Source: an uncultured Treponema sp. (GTDB lineage: Bacteria > Spirochaetota > Spirochaetia > Treponematales > Treponemataceae). From it: DNA of 47,333 bases. Positions 26,501 through 35,033 of this stretch are shown piece after piece. The stretch lies in the NCBI GenBank assembly GCA_905372235.1, contig CAJPOF010000011.1, positions 1 to 47,333 of the forward strand. The letters run 5' to 3'. The notes beneath the pieces were generated by a model. It had not been told where the DNA came from. It made no database searches and saw nothing but the letters and a program-made list of their open reading frames with translations. Position 1 is the stretch's first letter. Each line of letters starts with the position of its first letter. A program made the translations under genes and the position numbers.

Positions 26501-26717
26501 TTGATATTGCAGCCGTAAAAAGAAACGCCGGAATCAGAATGCTTGAAAATCCGTATACCGATGCAAGAATTTCCCCCAATTTGAACAGAAAATTTTCGCG
26601 TCCCGGACCAAACTGCCCAAAATCCAACGGCTGAAGAAGCAATGCTATTGAAAAAAATGCTGCTAGCAGGATTAAGGCTGTTCCGGCTAAAAGATTTGTT
26701 TTGCTCGATACTTTCAT
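23577..26717 (-). CDS. ftsK: DNA translocase FtsK/SpoIIIE
   Basis: A ~1046-residue chromosome pump at the division septum. I place the start at ATG 26717 (KVSSKTNLLAGT), just before the first membrane segment; the frame is open to 26840 and neither start has a good ribosome binding site. Order: about four transmembrane helices (to ~145), a very long acidic Ser/Asp/Glu-rich linker (encoded by ~24990-26280, roughly 430 residues, with DSDSDDSDSDSDE), then the motor: Walker A AGATGAGKS, Walker B YIVIIIDEFADLM, LATQRPSVNVITGLIKANIP, and a winged-helix gamma domain (IQRRLKIGYNRAARLVEEME) for reading polar DNA motifs. It is divergent from the lipoprotein gene at 26881. Confidence 0.95.
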   Translation of the reverse strand: MKVSSKTNLLAGTALILLAAFFSIALLLQPLDFGQFGPGRENFLFKLGEILASVYGFSSILIPAFLFTAAISSFASNWTARKAMRLLTAIVPFFTSVAAEKLIRFFLKGGNFTATKISVTIIIASMFVVIEFLLAGIAADKISGKNSIDLHENGNSENETESDGDSESEFEENAENNNAYSAESETESENEDETESQNENQNEDENPFDKIDDLKESAEDSGDEKKAETKEDPFEGVFDNVKPPVSDEIEESVFEPKIENAPSLDSNENEAKNSNPSSIISQEEYAALTGFGESDDEPADSDKIEWPNEDEIKAKAGNANGDTSDFDEETFDFSEADKQKNPEDSDERIFEEKISDNEEDFLAGDEISDEEEDFFPKKIFPENAKGDSASEDEYSIEAENAALENLLPDEENLESGDEIQAEDEEIPIFGKTDKNKDDNLTLESDFESSFDDYENLIDEKKYDASANPDFFDVDLTRNMQQTLDEESDSAVSEDQDFISPMDIVFAQKKEKKSSLSSEIFEDMENDIRKEVKNEMRQREAETSSPDDSDSDSDDSDSDSDENEKQPEDSSRATAKKSYFVPTDLLQQYDDDQYWLIDEGTKSNAVKLKNTLTDFGISAEVIGIKKGPVVTMYELEPAPGVRLSKIVSLQDNIALSLAASSVRIVAPIPGRAAVGIEVPNKQRSIVSFREMIEQDLPEFKKMAIPVVLGKDILGKSQIIDITKTPHLLIAGATGAGKSVCVNSIILSILYKKSPQQVKMILVDPKVVELKLYNDIPHLLTPVITEPKKALQSLQWCLCEMERRYALLDQMGVRDIANYNIRIEERNICTEKLPYIVIIIDEFADLMATSGKELESNVARLAAMSRAVGIHLVLATQRPSVNVITGLIKANIPSRIAFMVASRTDSNIIIDAVGAEKLLGKGDMLYASAADPYPVRIQGTFESDGDVEKVVEYVKTLDEPDYIDDQMFIDEEEDDYGGPSLFSEGADPLYDQALDIVLQAGKASASYIQRRLKIGYNRAARLVEEMEERGIVGPANGSKPREVIHMPN

Positions 26718-26880
26718 GTTACAGTTATCGGCATTTTGAAAAGGCGAATTTACTGGGAAAATGCAAAAATCGCCGATATGGGAAATCGTTGTTTTCCGAG
26801 AAGGGCAGTTGCTTGGATAAGTTTTTAATTTAAAATCCACTTTTTTGATGGTGGGAGTATAATGAATTATGGAGGAAAAT

Positions 26881-27519
26881 ATGAAAAGAACATTCTATCT
26901 ATTTTTTATGCTTATTTTTCTTTTTTCATCATGTGTATCAAGCGTAAAGGTTATGCGAACAAATTCTGATTCCCGTTTGGAAAAAAATGAGGGATATATC
27001 GTTCTTAGGATTATAAATCCGACTGCAAATAAAATAATAGACGAGTTTTTTGATGCAAAAGGGAAAAGACGCGAGGGAATTGAGCCGTTGCATTTGAATT
27101 CAGATTTGATAATAAAAAAGGCTCCATTTTCATTTTCTGAATTTTACGTTGCGAATTCGGAACAAAGACAAATTGTAGTCCTGAAGGCAAGAAAAGGTAC
27201 TTATGGAATAATTAATGTCGGCAAGAATTCAAGATATTTTAATCCCTATGTTTTTAAAGTAGTTCCCGGTGTTGTAAATTATGCCGGCGACATAGTAATT
27301 CGGGGAAAGTATCGCCTTGGTTTGAAAAAGGCCGCCGATTATTACGATTTATCTATTGAGGATAATTTTGGTGAGATTCAAGAATTGAGAGAGAATTCTT
27401 TGGTTTTGTTGCACTGTGCAGAATACGAATTCATCGACCAGTCAAAAAAGGTTGAAATAACGACGCCATTTTATCTTAAATTTAAGAAAACTGAAAAACC
27501 AAAACCAAGCGATTCCTGA
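26881..27519 (+). CDS. Lipoprotein of unknown function
   Basis: A 212-residue protein starting at ATG 26881 behind GGAGG (26871-26875). The lipobox FLFSSC gives lipid-Cys18. The rest is a mixed beta-rich domain without motifs I recognise (NEGYIVLRIINPTANKIID, VVNYAGDIVIRGKYRLGL). A TATAAT at 26859-26864 lies just upstream, giving a short leader. The 3' end is lysine-rich. It is divergent from ftsK and upstream of pfkA, which has its own promoter. Confidence 0.75.
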   Translation: MKRTFYLFFMLIFLFSSCVSSVKVMRTNSDSRLEKNEGYIVLRIINPTANKIIDEFFDAKGKRREGIEPLHLNSDLIIKKAPFSFSEFYVANSEQRQIVVLKARKGTYGIINVGKNSRYFNPYVFKVVPGVVNYAGDIVIRGKYRLGLKKAADYYDLSIEDNFGEIQELRENSLVLLHCAEYEFIDQSKKVEITTPFYLKFKKTEKPKPSDS

Positions 27520-27604
27520 TACAATCCTTCTTTTGAGTGTCGGGAAAACCGAGGTATCTTCCTTAAAAATATCTGCGTTTGTGTTGTGAGTGTGCTTAAA
27601 AAAC

Positions 27605-27632
27605 TTGCATGGTGTTTAATACTTGGTATAAT
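27605..27632 (+). promoter_or_regulatory. pfkA promoter, predicted leaderless
   Basis: TTGCAT (27605-27610), 16-nt spacer, perfect TATAAT (27627-27632), then 7 nt to ATG 27640. No ribosome binding site fits between, so transcription probably starts at the start codon. Confidence 0.65.
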
Positions 27633-27639
27633 TGATTTC

Positions 27640-28725
27640 ATGAAAACGACATCAGTAAAGACAGTCGGCATTTTGACTTCGGGTGGCGATGCTCCCGGTC
27701 TGAATGCCGCAATCAGGGGCGTATGCCGCTCCGGAATGTTAAATCACGGAATGAAATTCATCGGAATCAAAAACGGATACCGAGGATTGGTGAACGGCGA
27801 AGGCTTTCCTATCGAGGCGGATGACATTTCGGGAATCTTGACCAGGGGAGGCACGATTCTTGGAACTTCTCGTGAGAAGCCTTTCAAAAATCCTGTTCCA
27901 AATCCGGAAACGGGACTTCTTCCTATAGAAGCCATCAAGAAAAATTGGGAAAAATGGAATCTTGATGCTCTTGTAGTTTTGGGCGGAAACGGAACGAACA
28001 CCACGGGAAGTCTTCTTTACGAAGAAGGGCTTAACGTCGTAGGACTTCCTAAGACAATCGACAACGACATTGTAGGAACGGATATGACGTTCGGCTTTCA
28101 CACGGCGGTTGATGTCGCCACGGAAGGCATAGACAGAATCCACACGACTGCGGACAGCCACAGCCGGGTTATGATTGTGGAGGTGATGGGACATAAGGCG
28201 GGATGGCTTGGGCTTTATTCTGCCATTGCAGGCGGCGGCGATGTGTGCCTTATTCCTGAAATCCCTTACAACATAAAGTCGGTGGCAAAAGAAATCGAAC
28301 GCAGAAGAGATGCCGGAAAGAATTTTTCCATCGTTGTTGTGGCGGAAGGTGCGCTTTCTGAAGACGAGGCAAAACTTTCAAAGAAAGAGTTCAAAAAATC
28401 TCGCCTTGATATGCCGCAATCGATTGGCTACAGGGTTGCAAGCGAGATTTTCGGGGCGACAGGACTTGAATGCAGGGTAAGCGTCCTTGGGCATTTGCAG
28501 CGGGGCGGAACTCCGGAGCCTTACGACAGGGTGCTTGCAAATCAGTTTGGCGTTGCGGCCGCAGATTTTCTTGCCCGTAAAGAGTTCGGAAAACTCGTTG
28601 CAATACAGAACGGACAAATTGTGGGCGTTCCGCTAAAAGAATGTGCCGGAAAAGTAAAAAACATAACGATGGACAATCCGGTATTGAGTAGCGGTCGTTC
28701 TGTGGGAATCTGTTTTGGAGACTGA
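27640..28725 (+). CDS. pfkA: 6-phosphofructokinase (ATP or mixed phosphoryl-donor type)
   Basis: A 361-residue phosphofructokinase. The start is ATG 27640 (KTTSVKTVGILTSGGDAPG); the frame is open upstream but runs through the promoter. It phosphorylates fructose 6-phosphate in glycolysis. Motifs: TSGGDAPGLNAAIRG (13-27), LGGNGTNTTGS (114-124), PKTIDNDIVGTD (137-148; Asp141/Asp143 equivalents of the catalytic Asp pair), HSRVMIVEVMGHKAGW and LGHLQRGGTP. Two donor-site residues are unusual: the Asp of GGDGS is Asn117, while the following Gly118 is the ATP-type residue; and Lys138 in PKTIDND is the residue found in PPi-dependent enzymes. Donor specificity is therefore open. The 3' end overlaps the FMN dehydrogenase gene by 11 bp. 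Confidence 0.92.
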   Translation: MKTTSVKTVGILTSGGDAPGLNAAIRGVCRSGMLNHGMKFIGIKNGYRGLVNGEGFPIEADDISGILTRGGTILGTSREKPFKNPVPNPETGLLPIEAIKKNWEKWNLDALVVLGGNGTNTTGSLLYEEGLNVVGLPKTIDNDIVGTDMTFGFHTAVDVATEGIDRIHTTADSHSRVMIVEVMGHKAGWLGLYSAIAGGGDVCLIPEIPYNIKSVAKEIERRRDAGKNFSIVVVAEGALSEDEAKLSKKEFKKSRLDMPQSIGYRVASEIFGATGLECRVSVLGHLQRGGTPEPYDRVLANQFGVAAADFLARKEFGKLVAIQNGQIVGVPLKECAGKVKNITMDNPVLSSGRSVGICFGD

Positions 28726-29602
28726 CTTTAAATGCAGGTTTTGTAAAAAATGCAATGGTTATGGCTGCATCGGGCAGCTTCCCGGAATGGGAGGTGTGAA
28801 CGGCAGCCGTAATTTTATTTTAAACTGCGCAGCTTGGTCTTTGATTTATGAACGCCTTTGTTCCGAGGGGAAAAAAGACGTTTTGGATTCTGTGCATATA
28901 AGCCCTGGCGATATTGGAATCGCTCCCGTTACAGGTGCTGTTCAAAATATCGGGTTTCCGGACGAGAAAGATTTTTATCTTCCCTATTTTCAGGCGGCTT
29001 TTAATCAAAACATAGATATTTGCGTCGGCGACGGCGCTCCCGATGAAAAACTTTTGCTTGGTCTTGATGCCGTAAAATCCATTGGCAAAAAGGCGTATTT
29101 TTTTCTAAAACCTTATCCGAATGAAATCCTTTTTAAGCGGATAGATTTAGTTCGTCCGTATGCCTGCGCAATTGGAATGGATATTGATGCGTACAACATA
29201 GTGACCATGCGAAATCAGGTTCACCTTGAACGAAAAACTTTTCGAGAAATAGACGAAATTCGAAAATATTCAGGGCTTCCGCTTATGCTCAAGGGAATTT
29301 TCACGAAGGAAGACGTGTCGCTTTGCAGGGAAGTAAAATCGGACATCGTTGTCGTTTCGAATCATGGAGGGCGTGTTGAAACTGCGGAAGGAAGCTCTGC
29401 TCAATTTCTTGAAGAAAATATTTCCGAACTCAAAAAATATTCTGCACAGGTGTGGGTGGATGGCGGCATAAGAACAAAAAAAGATATAAAAGTGGCAAAA
29501 TTCTTAGGAACTGATAAAATATTAGTGGGACGACCTTTCATTTCTGCGTTGTGTTCCGGGAGCTTGTGCGGAATGGAAGCCGAAATTAAAAAGTTCTTAT
29601 AA
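28715..29602 (+). CDS. FMN-dependent alpha-hydroxy acid dehydrogenase-like protein
   Basis: A 295-residue TIM-barrel protein of the lactate/glycolate oxidase family. Signatures: LMLKGIFTKEDVSLC, the active-site VVVSNHGGRVET (catalytic His in SNHGGR), VWVDGGIRTKKDIKVAKFLG and ILVGRPF for FMN phosphate binding. The N-terminus is shorter than in classical members and starts with a Cys-rich CRFCKKCNGYGCIGQLPGMG, seen in a branch of anaerobe proteins; four cysteines there could hold a metal or cluster. The hydroxy acid substrate is unknown. It overlaps pfkA by 11 bp and precedes glpK, so it is likely translationally coupled to pfkA. Confidence 0.82.
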   Translation: METDFKCRFCKKCNGYGCIGQLPGMGGVNGSRNFILNCAAWSLIYERLCSEGKKDVLDSVHISPGDIGIAPVTGAVQNIGFPDEKDFYLPYFQAAFNQNIDICVGDGAPDEKLLLGLDAVKSIGKKAYFFLKPYPNEILFKRIDLVRPYACAIGMDIDAYNIVTMRNQVHLERKTFREIDEIRKYSGLPLMLKGIFTKEDVSLCREVKSDIVVVSNHGGRVETAEGSSAQFLEENISELKKYSAQVWVDGGIRTKKDIKVAKFLGTDKILVGRPFISALCSGSLCGMEAEIKKFL

Positions 29603-29649
29603 CTGCAATTTCAAGGACTTTTTAAATTTCATTTGATATGGAGAAAAAT

Positions 29650-31152
29650 ATGAGCGGGGAAAAAATGTACATTCTTGCTCTTGATCAGGGAACTACATCG
29701 TCAAGAGCTGTAATTTTTGACAGAGAGATAAACAAAGTCATCTCTTGCCAAGAAGAATTCACTCAAATCTATCCTAAACCGGGCTGGGTTGAGCATGACC
29801 CCAACGAGCTTTTTCAGTGCCAGTTAAATGTCATGAAAAAAGCGATAGGAGATTCAAAAGTCGATCCGCTTAAAATTGCTGCGCTTGGAATCACAAATCA
29901 AAGAGAAACCGTGGTATTGTGGGATAAGCTTACGGGAGAGCCTGTCTACAATGCGATTGTATGGCAATGCAGGCGGACTGCCGATTTGGCGGAAGACCTT
30001 GTTCGTCAAGGAAAAAGCCAGCTGATTCAGGATAAGACGGGGCTTCTTCCCGACGCATATTTTAGCGGAACAAAAATCAAGTGGATTTTTGACAACGTGA
30101 GCGGTGTCCGGGAGCGTGCGGGAAAAGGCGAAATCCTTGCGGGAACGATTGACACTTGGCTTATCTGGAAACTGAGCGGCGGAAAAGTTCACGTTACGGA
30201 CTATACAAATGCCAGCCGGACAATGCTGTTCAACATATTTACGCTAAAGTGGGATGACGAACTTCTTGAACTTTTGGACATTCCAAAATGCATCCTCCCT
30301 GAAGTAAAGGATTCTTCCGGCATCTATGCTAATACTAGCAAGGATGTATGCGGACTTGAGATTCCAATAGCTTCCGCCATCGGAGACCAGCAGGCGGCTC
30401 TGTTCGGGCAGGGGTGTTTTCTTCCGGGAGAAGCGAAAGTTACGTACGGAACAGGCTGTTTTCTTTTGATGAATACGGGAAAACTTGCTTTTAAGTCAAA
30501 GCACAGGCTCATAACGACGATTGCGATTGGACTTGACGGCGGCGTTGACTATGCGCTGGAAGGAAGCGTTTTTGTCGGCGGTGCGATAGTAAAATGGCTT
30601 AGGGACGAATTAAAAATAATCTCCTCGGCTCATGAATGTGACAAAAAAGCAGAATCTGTTCCGGATTCGGATGGAGTTGTGATTGTTCCGGCTTTCACAG
30701 GATTAGGAGCTCCTTATTGGGACGCTTACGCTCGCGGGGCAATTTTGGGACTTACAAGAGGAGTGAATGATTCCCACATCTGCCGTGCCGCACTGGAATC
30801 CATAGCCTATCAAGTTAAGGATGAAATTGAGTGCATGAAAGACGACTCCGAGATTGATTCGTGCTGTCTAAAGGTGGACGGCGGCGTAAGCGTAAGCGAT
30901 GTGATGGTTCAGTTTCAGGCAGACATTTTGAATTCCAAAGTAGTTCGCCCCGTGAACATAGAAACTACGGTCACAGGAGCGGCTTTCCTTGCCGGGCTTG
31001 CAGTCGGCTTTTGGCAGTCAAAGGACGACATTTTGTCCCATTGGCAAGTGGAAAAAGAATTCAAGCCCACATTCGACGAGGAAAAAATCAACAAACTGTA
31101 TTCCAAATGGAAATCCGCTGTTGACAGAGTCAGAAGTTGGGAAAGCGAATAA
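29650..31152 (+). CDS. glpK: Glycerol kinase
   Basis: A 500-residue FGGY-family kinase converting glycerol and ATP to glycerol 3-phosphate. I place the start at ATG 29650, preceded by GGAG at 29640-29643. Motifs: LALDQGTTSSRAVIFD (near the N-terminus), GWVEHDPNELF, NQRETVVLWDKLTG, YTNASRTMLFNI, GTGCFLLMNTG and the FGGY-type DGGVSVSDVMVQFQAD. Length is normal. No glpF or glpD is adjacent. It lies 47 nt after the FMN dehydrogenase and converges with pheS. Confidence 0.97.
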   Translation: MSGEKMYILALDQGTTSSRAVIFDREINKVISCQEEFTQIYPKPGWVEHDPNELFQCQLNVMKKAIGDSKVDPLKIAALGITNQRETVVLWDKLTGEPVYNAIVWQCRRTADLAEDLVRQGKSQLIQDKTGLLPDAYFSGTKIKWIFDNVSGVRERAGKGEILAGTIDTWLIWKLSGGKVHVTDYTNASRTMLFNIFTLKWDDELLELLDIPKCILPEVKDSSGIYANTSKDVCGLEIPIASAIGDQQAALFGQGCFLPGEAKVTYGTGCFLLMNTGKLAFKSKHRLITTIAIGLDGGVDYALEGSVFVGGAIVKWLRDELKIISSAHECDKKAESVPDSDGVVIVPAFTGLGAPYWDAYARGAILGLTRGVNDSHICRAALESIAYQVKDEIECMKDDSEIDSCCLKVDGGVSVSDVMVQFQADILNSKVVRPVNIETTVTGAAFLAGLAVGFWQSKDDILSHWQVEKEFKPTFDEEKINKLYSKWKSAVDRVRSWESE

Positions 31153-31177
31153 GTCTTAAAGGCAGATTTTTCGCAAT

Positions 31178-32734
31178 TTAGAAACTTGCTCTTCTTTGAC
31201 GAACCCGTTCGATGTCTTCACAGAAAAGTTCACGCAAGTCATTAAGACCCAATGCCATCAACGCCATCCTGTCGATTCCGATTCCCCATGCAAGGACGGG
31301 GCAATCGACACCCATGGCTTTTGTAACTTCGGGACGGAAAATCCCGGAGCCGCCAAGTTCGAACCAACCCAATACGGGATGCTTTATATGAACTTCGATT
31401 GACGGTTCTGTGAATGGAAAATATCCCGGAACGTATTTCACTTCTGTTGCACCGGCGATTTCTTTGGCAAACATTTCCAAAAATCCCAAGAGAGTTTTTA
31501 GATTTACATCTTTGCCAAGTACAATTCCTTCAGTCTGGTAAAAGTCGCTCAAATGCGTTGCGTCTACTTTGTCGTAACGGAAACAACGTGCGATTCCAAA
31601 ATATTTTCCCGGGATTTCAGCCTTGTGAAGCTGATGTGCGGAAAGAACCGTTCCCTGACTTCTTAAAATCAGACGACGGGTGAATTCGTTGTCGAATTCG
31701 TAGTTCCAGCCTCGACTTCCGCTGTTTCCTCCGTCTTTATGGACATTTGCAATATTCGTAAGATAAGGCTCTTCGATGGATTTTGCGTGCGTGGGATTTT
31801 TTATCCTGTATACATCGTGAATGTCCCTTGCCGCATGGAACTGAGGCATGAAAAGCGCATCTCCGTTCCAAAATTCGGTTTCAACAAGCGGTCCGTCGAA
31901 TTCCTGAAAACCAAGAGAACAAAGTTTGTCTTTTACTGATTCAAGGAACTGGACGTAAGGATTTGTACGACCGGGAATGACCCTCGCAGGAGGAACGGCG
32001 ATATTGTATCCCCTGAAAACACCATTTTTCCATTCGCCGGAAGAAAGCATTTTGGGCGTCACTTCGCCGATTTCGTTCCCGGTAACACCGGTTTTCCGTA
32101 GAGTTTCTGCTACGTCTTTTGCATTTGGAAGAAGTTTAAAAACGACAGTCTCCCTTTCTATAATCTTGAACGGACTGTCCGAAGCTCCACGTTTTTTTGC
32201 AAGCGTTGCGATTACGGTTTGCTCTTCCTTTGAAAGAGACGCATTGTCCAAAATGCAGTTTTCAGCTTTTGACGCTTTTTCCAAAAGTGCAGATGTCATG
32301 GAAATGCGAGCCGGAAGCTGAACGCCCGTGTATTCGACTTTTTTTTCGGCGTTCATCTTAAAAACGCCTTCCTTGGATAAAGGTCCGAATGCCGAGCCGA
32401 TGTCTTTTTGTTCAACGCCCAGGCCGGCTGCAATCTCGGGAAGGGTTTTTGCACCGTTATTTTTTACAAATGTAACGGCTCTTTCTTCGATAGTTCCGGA
32501 ATCTTTTAAGTTTCTGCCGGTTTCCGTCATCTCGAAGAAAGTCATTGGAATTCTTCCGATTTCTTTTAAAAGATTCTTTCCAGAAAGCCACGAGAACGCC
32601 TGATTTGCATGACCTTCCTTGTAATTCAATTCCTTCATCAGTTTTTCGGAAGTCAACTCGTCATTCTCCGAATACTTGAGAAGCACCTTCACCTCAAGCG
32701 GATGAAGGTTTTTGATGATGTTTGAGATGTCCAT
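31178..32734 (-). CDS. pheS: Phenylalanyl-tRNA synthetase alpha subunit, archaeal/eukaryotic type
   Basis: A 518-residue class II synthetase subunit that charges tRNA-Phe. The N-terminal ~190 residues are winged-helix-like (EVKVLLKYSENDELTSEKL), as in archaeal/eukaryotic PheS and unlike the coiled coil of the short bacterial form. Catalytic motifs: motif 1 region around FQEFDGPLVETEFWNGDAL, motif 2 FGIARCFRYDKVDATHLSDF, motif 3 WGIGIDRMALMALGL. Spirochaetes are known to use this type. pheT is not in the window. The start ATG 32734 has no clear ribosome binding site. Converges with glpK. Confidence 0.95.
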   Translation of the reverse strand: MDISNIIKNLHPLEVKVLLKYSENDELTSEKLMKELNYKEGHANQAFSWLSGKNLLKEIGRIPMTFFEMTETGRNLKDSGTIEERAVTFVKNNGAKTLPEIAAGLGVEQKDIGSAFGPLSKEGVFKMNAEKKVEYTGVQLPARISMTSALLEKASKAENCILDNASLSKEEQTVIATLAKKRGASDSPFKIIERETVVFKLLPNAKDVAETLRKTGVTGNEIGEVTPKMLSSGEWKNGVFRGYNIAVPPARVIPGRTNPYVQFLESVKDKLCSLGFQEFDGPLVETEFWNGDALFMPQFHAARDIHDVYRIKNPTHAKSIEEPYLTNIANVHKDGGNSGSRGWNYEFDNEFTRRLILRSQGTVLSAHQLHKAEIPGKYFGIARCFRYDKVDATHLSDFYQTEGIVLGKDVNLKTLLGFLEMFAKEIAGATEVKYVPGYFPFTEPSIEVHIKHPVLGWFELGGSGIFRPEVTKAMGVDCPVLAWGIGIDRMALMALGLNDLRELFCEDIERVRQRRASF

Positions 32735-32759
32735 TATTTTTGTAAAACCCTTAGAAAGA

Positions 32760-33164
32760 CTAGCGAGACAATTTTATGTGGGCAGAATATCGCGCCCAGC
32801 GGACACCGCGTTCGTCTTTGAAATATTTTTCTTTGTCGCCTTCCATGTATCTGTAATGATAATACTGGTGGTCTTTTGAAAAATCGTCAAGGCAACCCAA
32901 AATCGCATTAAGGGCGTTTCCCGGATCATAAAGATTGTACATACATGTATACGAGATTCTTGCCTCGTCTACCATAGGAATGTATTCGATTACGATCTTT
33001 CCTGTCTTGTCGCCGGGCATTAGATGCTGATTTGTAGGTGTTATTATCTGCTTTGAAAGATCAACTTTTACATCGTCTCCTGGAAAAGCCGATGACACTT
33101 CTTGTGCAAAAACACTTCCGACGATAAAAAATAATGTGGCAACGATTGCGAGAGTCTTTTTCAT
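32760..33164 (-). CDS. Small exported protein of unknown function
   Basis: A 134-residue protein starting at ATG 33164 right behind GGAGGTTAC. Signal peptide LAIVATLFFIVGSVFAQ, cleavage expected after FAQ or FA. The mature part (~114 residues) has no motif I recognise; it is rich in Tyr/His (DHQYYHYRYMEGD) and ends RWARYSAHIKLSR. It lies just upstream of pheS on the same strand. Confidence 0.75.
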   Translation of the reverse strand: MKKTLAIVATLFFIVGSVFAQEVSSAFPGDDVKVDLSKQIITPTNQHLMPGDKTGKIVIEYIPMVDEARISYTCMYNLYDPGNALNAILGCLDDFSKDHQYYHYRYMEGDKEKYFKDERGVRWARYSAHIKLSR

Positions 33165-33207
33165 GTAACCTCCAGCCTGAAAATACATAGATAATGTAAT
33201 TTTGGCA

Positions 33208-33888
33208 TTAAAATTGACTATACTTAACTATTCTATCCGTTTCCAAGAAAAAATCAAGATCAACGACATACTGGCCAGCCCTTATCCCGAGCAACGGAGC
33301 GGAACGAATAATGACACGTCCGTCAATCTGTTTGGGTTTGTTTTTAAGGATTTCCCTGTAATAGCTTCGGATTGCATCTTTTAGGGCGTTTTCGCTTGCA
33401 TCTTGAATGCCTGAAAATCCGCGGCTAAGTTTTCCGAGTCCTTTTCCCTGAATTTTTTTTGTGTTTATGGAAGTCCATGCGTTCAGGTTTTGAATCATTT
33501 GCGGAGTGCGAACGAAGTCCAGCCAGCAGTGCAAAAAGTTGTCCTGAATCCACGGTTTTTTGTACGAGATTTTTCCGTCGGAAGGATTTATCGTGTTGAT
33601 TTCTTTGACTTCAAAATATTCTTCCACGCCCCGCAGTTTGTCGGACGGTATGTACGAAAAACTCCAGCCGTAAACCATTCCGTTAAGTAAATACGGACCG
33701 ATTTTGCTGAGTCTGTTCATGGCGAACGAAAAATCGCCCTTGTACGGACCTTGGTTTTCCTTGAGTTCGGGAAATGAGTCGATTTCAGCCCAAAGATGAA
33801 GGCGAATCCGTTCCGAAAAATCTTCGTGCTGAGAAAAAGTTTTTGCGGAAATCAAAATCGCAATAAAAAAAATCAAAAATTTTCGCAT
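33208..33888 (-). CDS. Exported protein of unknown function
   Basis: A 226-residue protein with an N-terminal signal peptide (FFIAILISAKTFSQ). The mature part contains AEIDSFPELKENQGPYKGDF, SFSYIPSDKLRGVEEYFEV and a C-terminal IRAGQYVVDLDFFLETDR; no family comes to mind. It starts 21 nt after the stop of the diguanylate cyclase gene without a clear ribosome binding site, so it may be co-transcribed with it. Confidence 0.7.
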   Translation of the reverse strand: MRKFLIFFIAILISAKTFSQHEDFSERIRLHLWAEIDSFPELKENQGPYKGDFSFAMNRLSKIGPYLLNGMVYGWSFSYIPSDKLRGVEEYFEVKEINTINPSDGKISYKKPWIQDNFLHCWLDFVRTPQMIQNLNAWTSINTKKIQGKGLGKLSRGFSGIQDASENALKDAIRSYYREILKNKPKQIDGRVIIRSAPLLGIRAGQYVVDLDFFLETDRIVKYSQF

Positions 33889-33909
33889 TATTTTATTCGG
33901 GCGGGACTT

Positions 33910-35013
33910 TTATTTTTCATCTTCGTCAAGACCTGAGACCAGCAACGGAAAGGCGTAAGTAACTCGGTTTCTGCCGTTGTGCTTGGACATATAAAGTCCT
34001 TGGTCGGCTTGGTTTACAAGTTGTTTTGGATTTGTGATTGGGTTTGTCTCCTCATCAAAAACCGAGACTCCGCACGAGATTGTAACGTGCATATGCTGGT
34101 CGTTATAGACAAAATCGTGGGCTTCGATAGTGCTTCTGATTCTTTCTGCGATTGCAAGCGCAGCCTCTTTTTTTGTTTCATGCAGAAGAACCGTGAATTC
34201 TTCTCCTCCGTAGCGGCTCGCGAGGTCTTCAGTTCTGAGGTTTTCCTTTATTAGTTTTGCGACTTCTTTTAGAACATAGTCGCCGCATTCATGGCCGTAA
34301 GAATCGTTGAAATGTTTAAAGAAATCTATATCGAACATTATGATGGAAAGAGGAAGTTTTTGGCTCACCGCCATGTCCAGTTTTTCGGCAAGGGAATTGA
34401 AGAAAAAATATTTTAACTTCAACTGAGTCATCATGTCCGTAGAGGAACGTTCAAGCAATATTGCGTTGCTTATCGCAATGGAGGCAAGCGAGCCGATTGC
34501 AAAAACCAGATTTTTTTCATAGTCGGAATATTCGGATTCTTCGCCCGGATCTACAAAAAACCTGTCGCAAAGATAAAGGATTCCATTCAAACGATTGCGT
34601 TGAAGAAGCGGAACTATTAGGGTCGGTTTAAGAAGTTCAAAAATCTGTAACGCCGGACTTTCCGGACATTCTTTTTTAAGATATTCCAGCGAGACCGGCT
34701 TTTTTGCGGCTGTTAGCGTGGGGACAATCGGGTCGACGGTAGAAAACTGAAAATCCAGATTTCCAACAGGATTTAATACGTTCTGCTGTGTTTTTAACAC
34801 AAGATAATCCGAATTTATAAAATCCTGAACGAAAATACCTGCGTTTGCGACGTGCAATTGCGCCATGCACGAAAAAACGATGGACTCAAGCAACGTGGTT
34901 GTTTCGAGCGTGGAATTAAAGGATTTTGATATGTCAAGCAGCTGTTCCAAATCATAGATTCTGCGTTCGTATTGAATTGTCTGCTCTTCTGATATGCTTC
35001 TACGCTTGGCCAT
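33910..35013 (-). CDS. GAF-GGDEF diguanylate cyclase
   Basis: A 367-residue cytoplasmic protein. An N-terminal helix (~10-40) leads to a GAF-like sensor domain (~40-185), then GGDEF (~195-350) with the intact active-site motif RYGGEEF, FDIDFFKHFNDSYGHECGD, and ISCGVS. RTED lies exactly five residues before GGEEF, so the inhibitory c-di-GMP site (RxxD) is present and product inhibition is expected. It makes c-di-GMP from two GTP. No transmembrane segment. It follows the 35034-36605 gene by 20 nt. The GAF ligand is unknown. Confidence 0.92.
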   Translation of the reverse strand: MAKRRSISEEQTIQYERRIYDLEQLLDISKSFNSTLETTTLLESIVFSCMAQLHVANAGIFVQDFINSDYLVLKTQQNVLNPVGNLDFQFSTVDPIVPTLTAAKKPVSLEYLKKECPESPALQIFELLKPTLIVPLLQRNRLNGILYLCDRFFVDPGEESEYSDYEKNLVFAIGSLASIAISNAILLERSSTDMMTQLKLKYFFFNSLAEKLDMAVSQKLPLSIIMFDIDFFKHFNDSYGHECGDYVLKEVAKLIKENLRTEDLASRYGGEEFTVLLHETKKEAALAIAERIRSTIEAHDFVYNDQHMHVTISCGVSVFDEETNPITNPKQLVNQADQGLYMSKHNGRNRVTYAFPLLVSGLDEDEK

Positions 35014-35033
35014 CTTTTAATTGTTGTCCTTAG

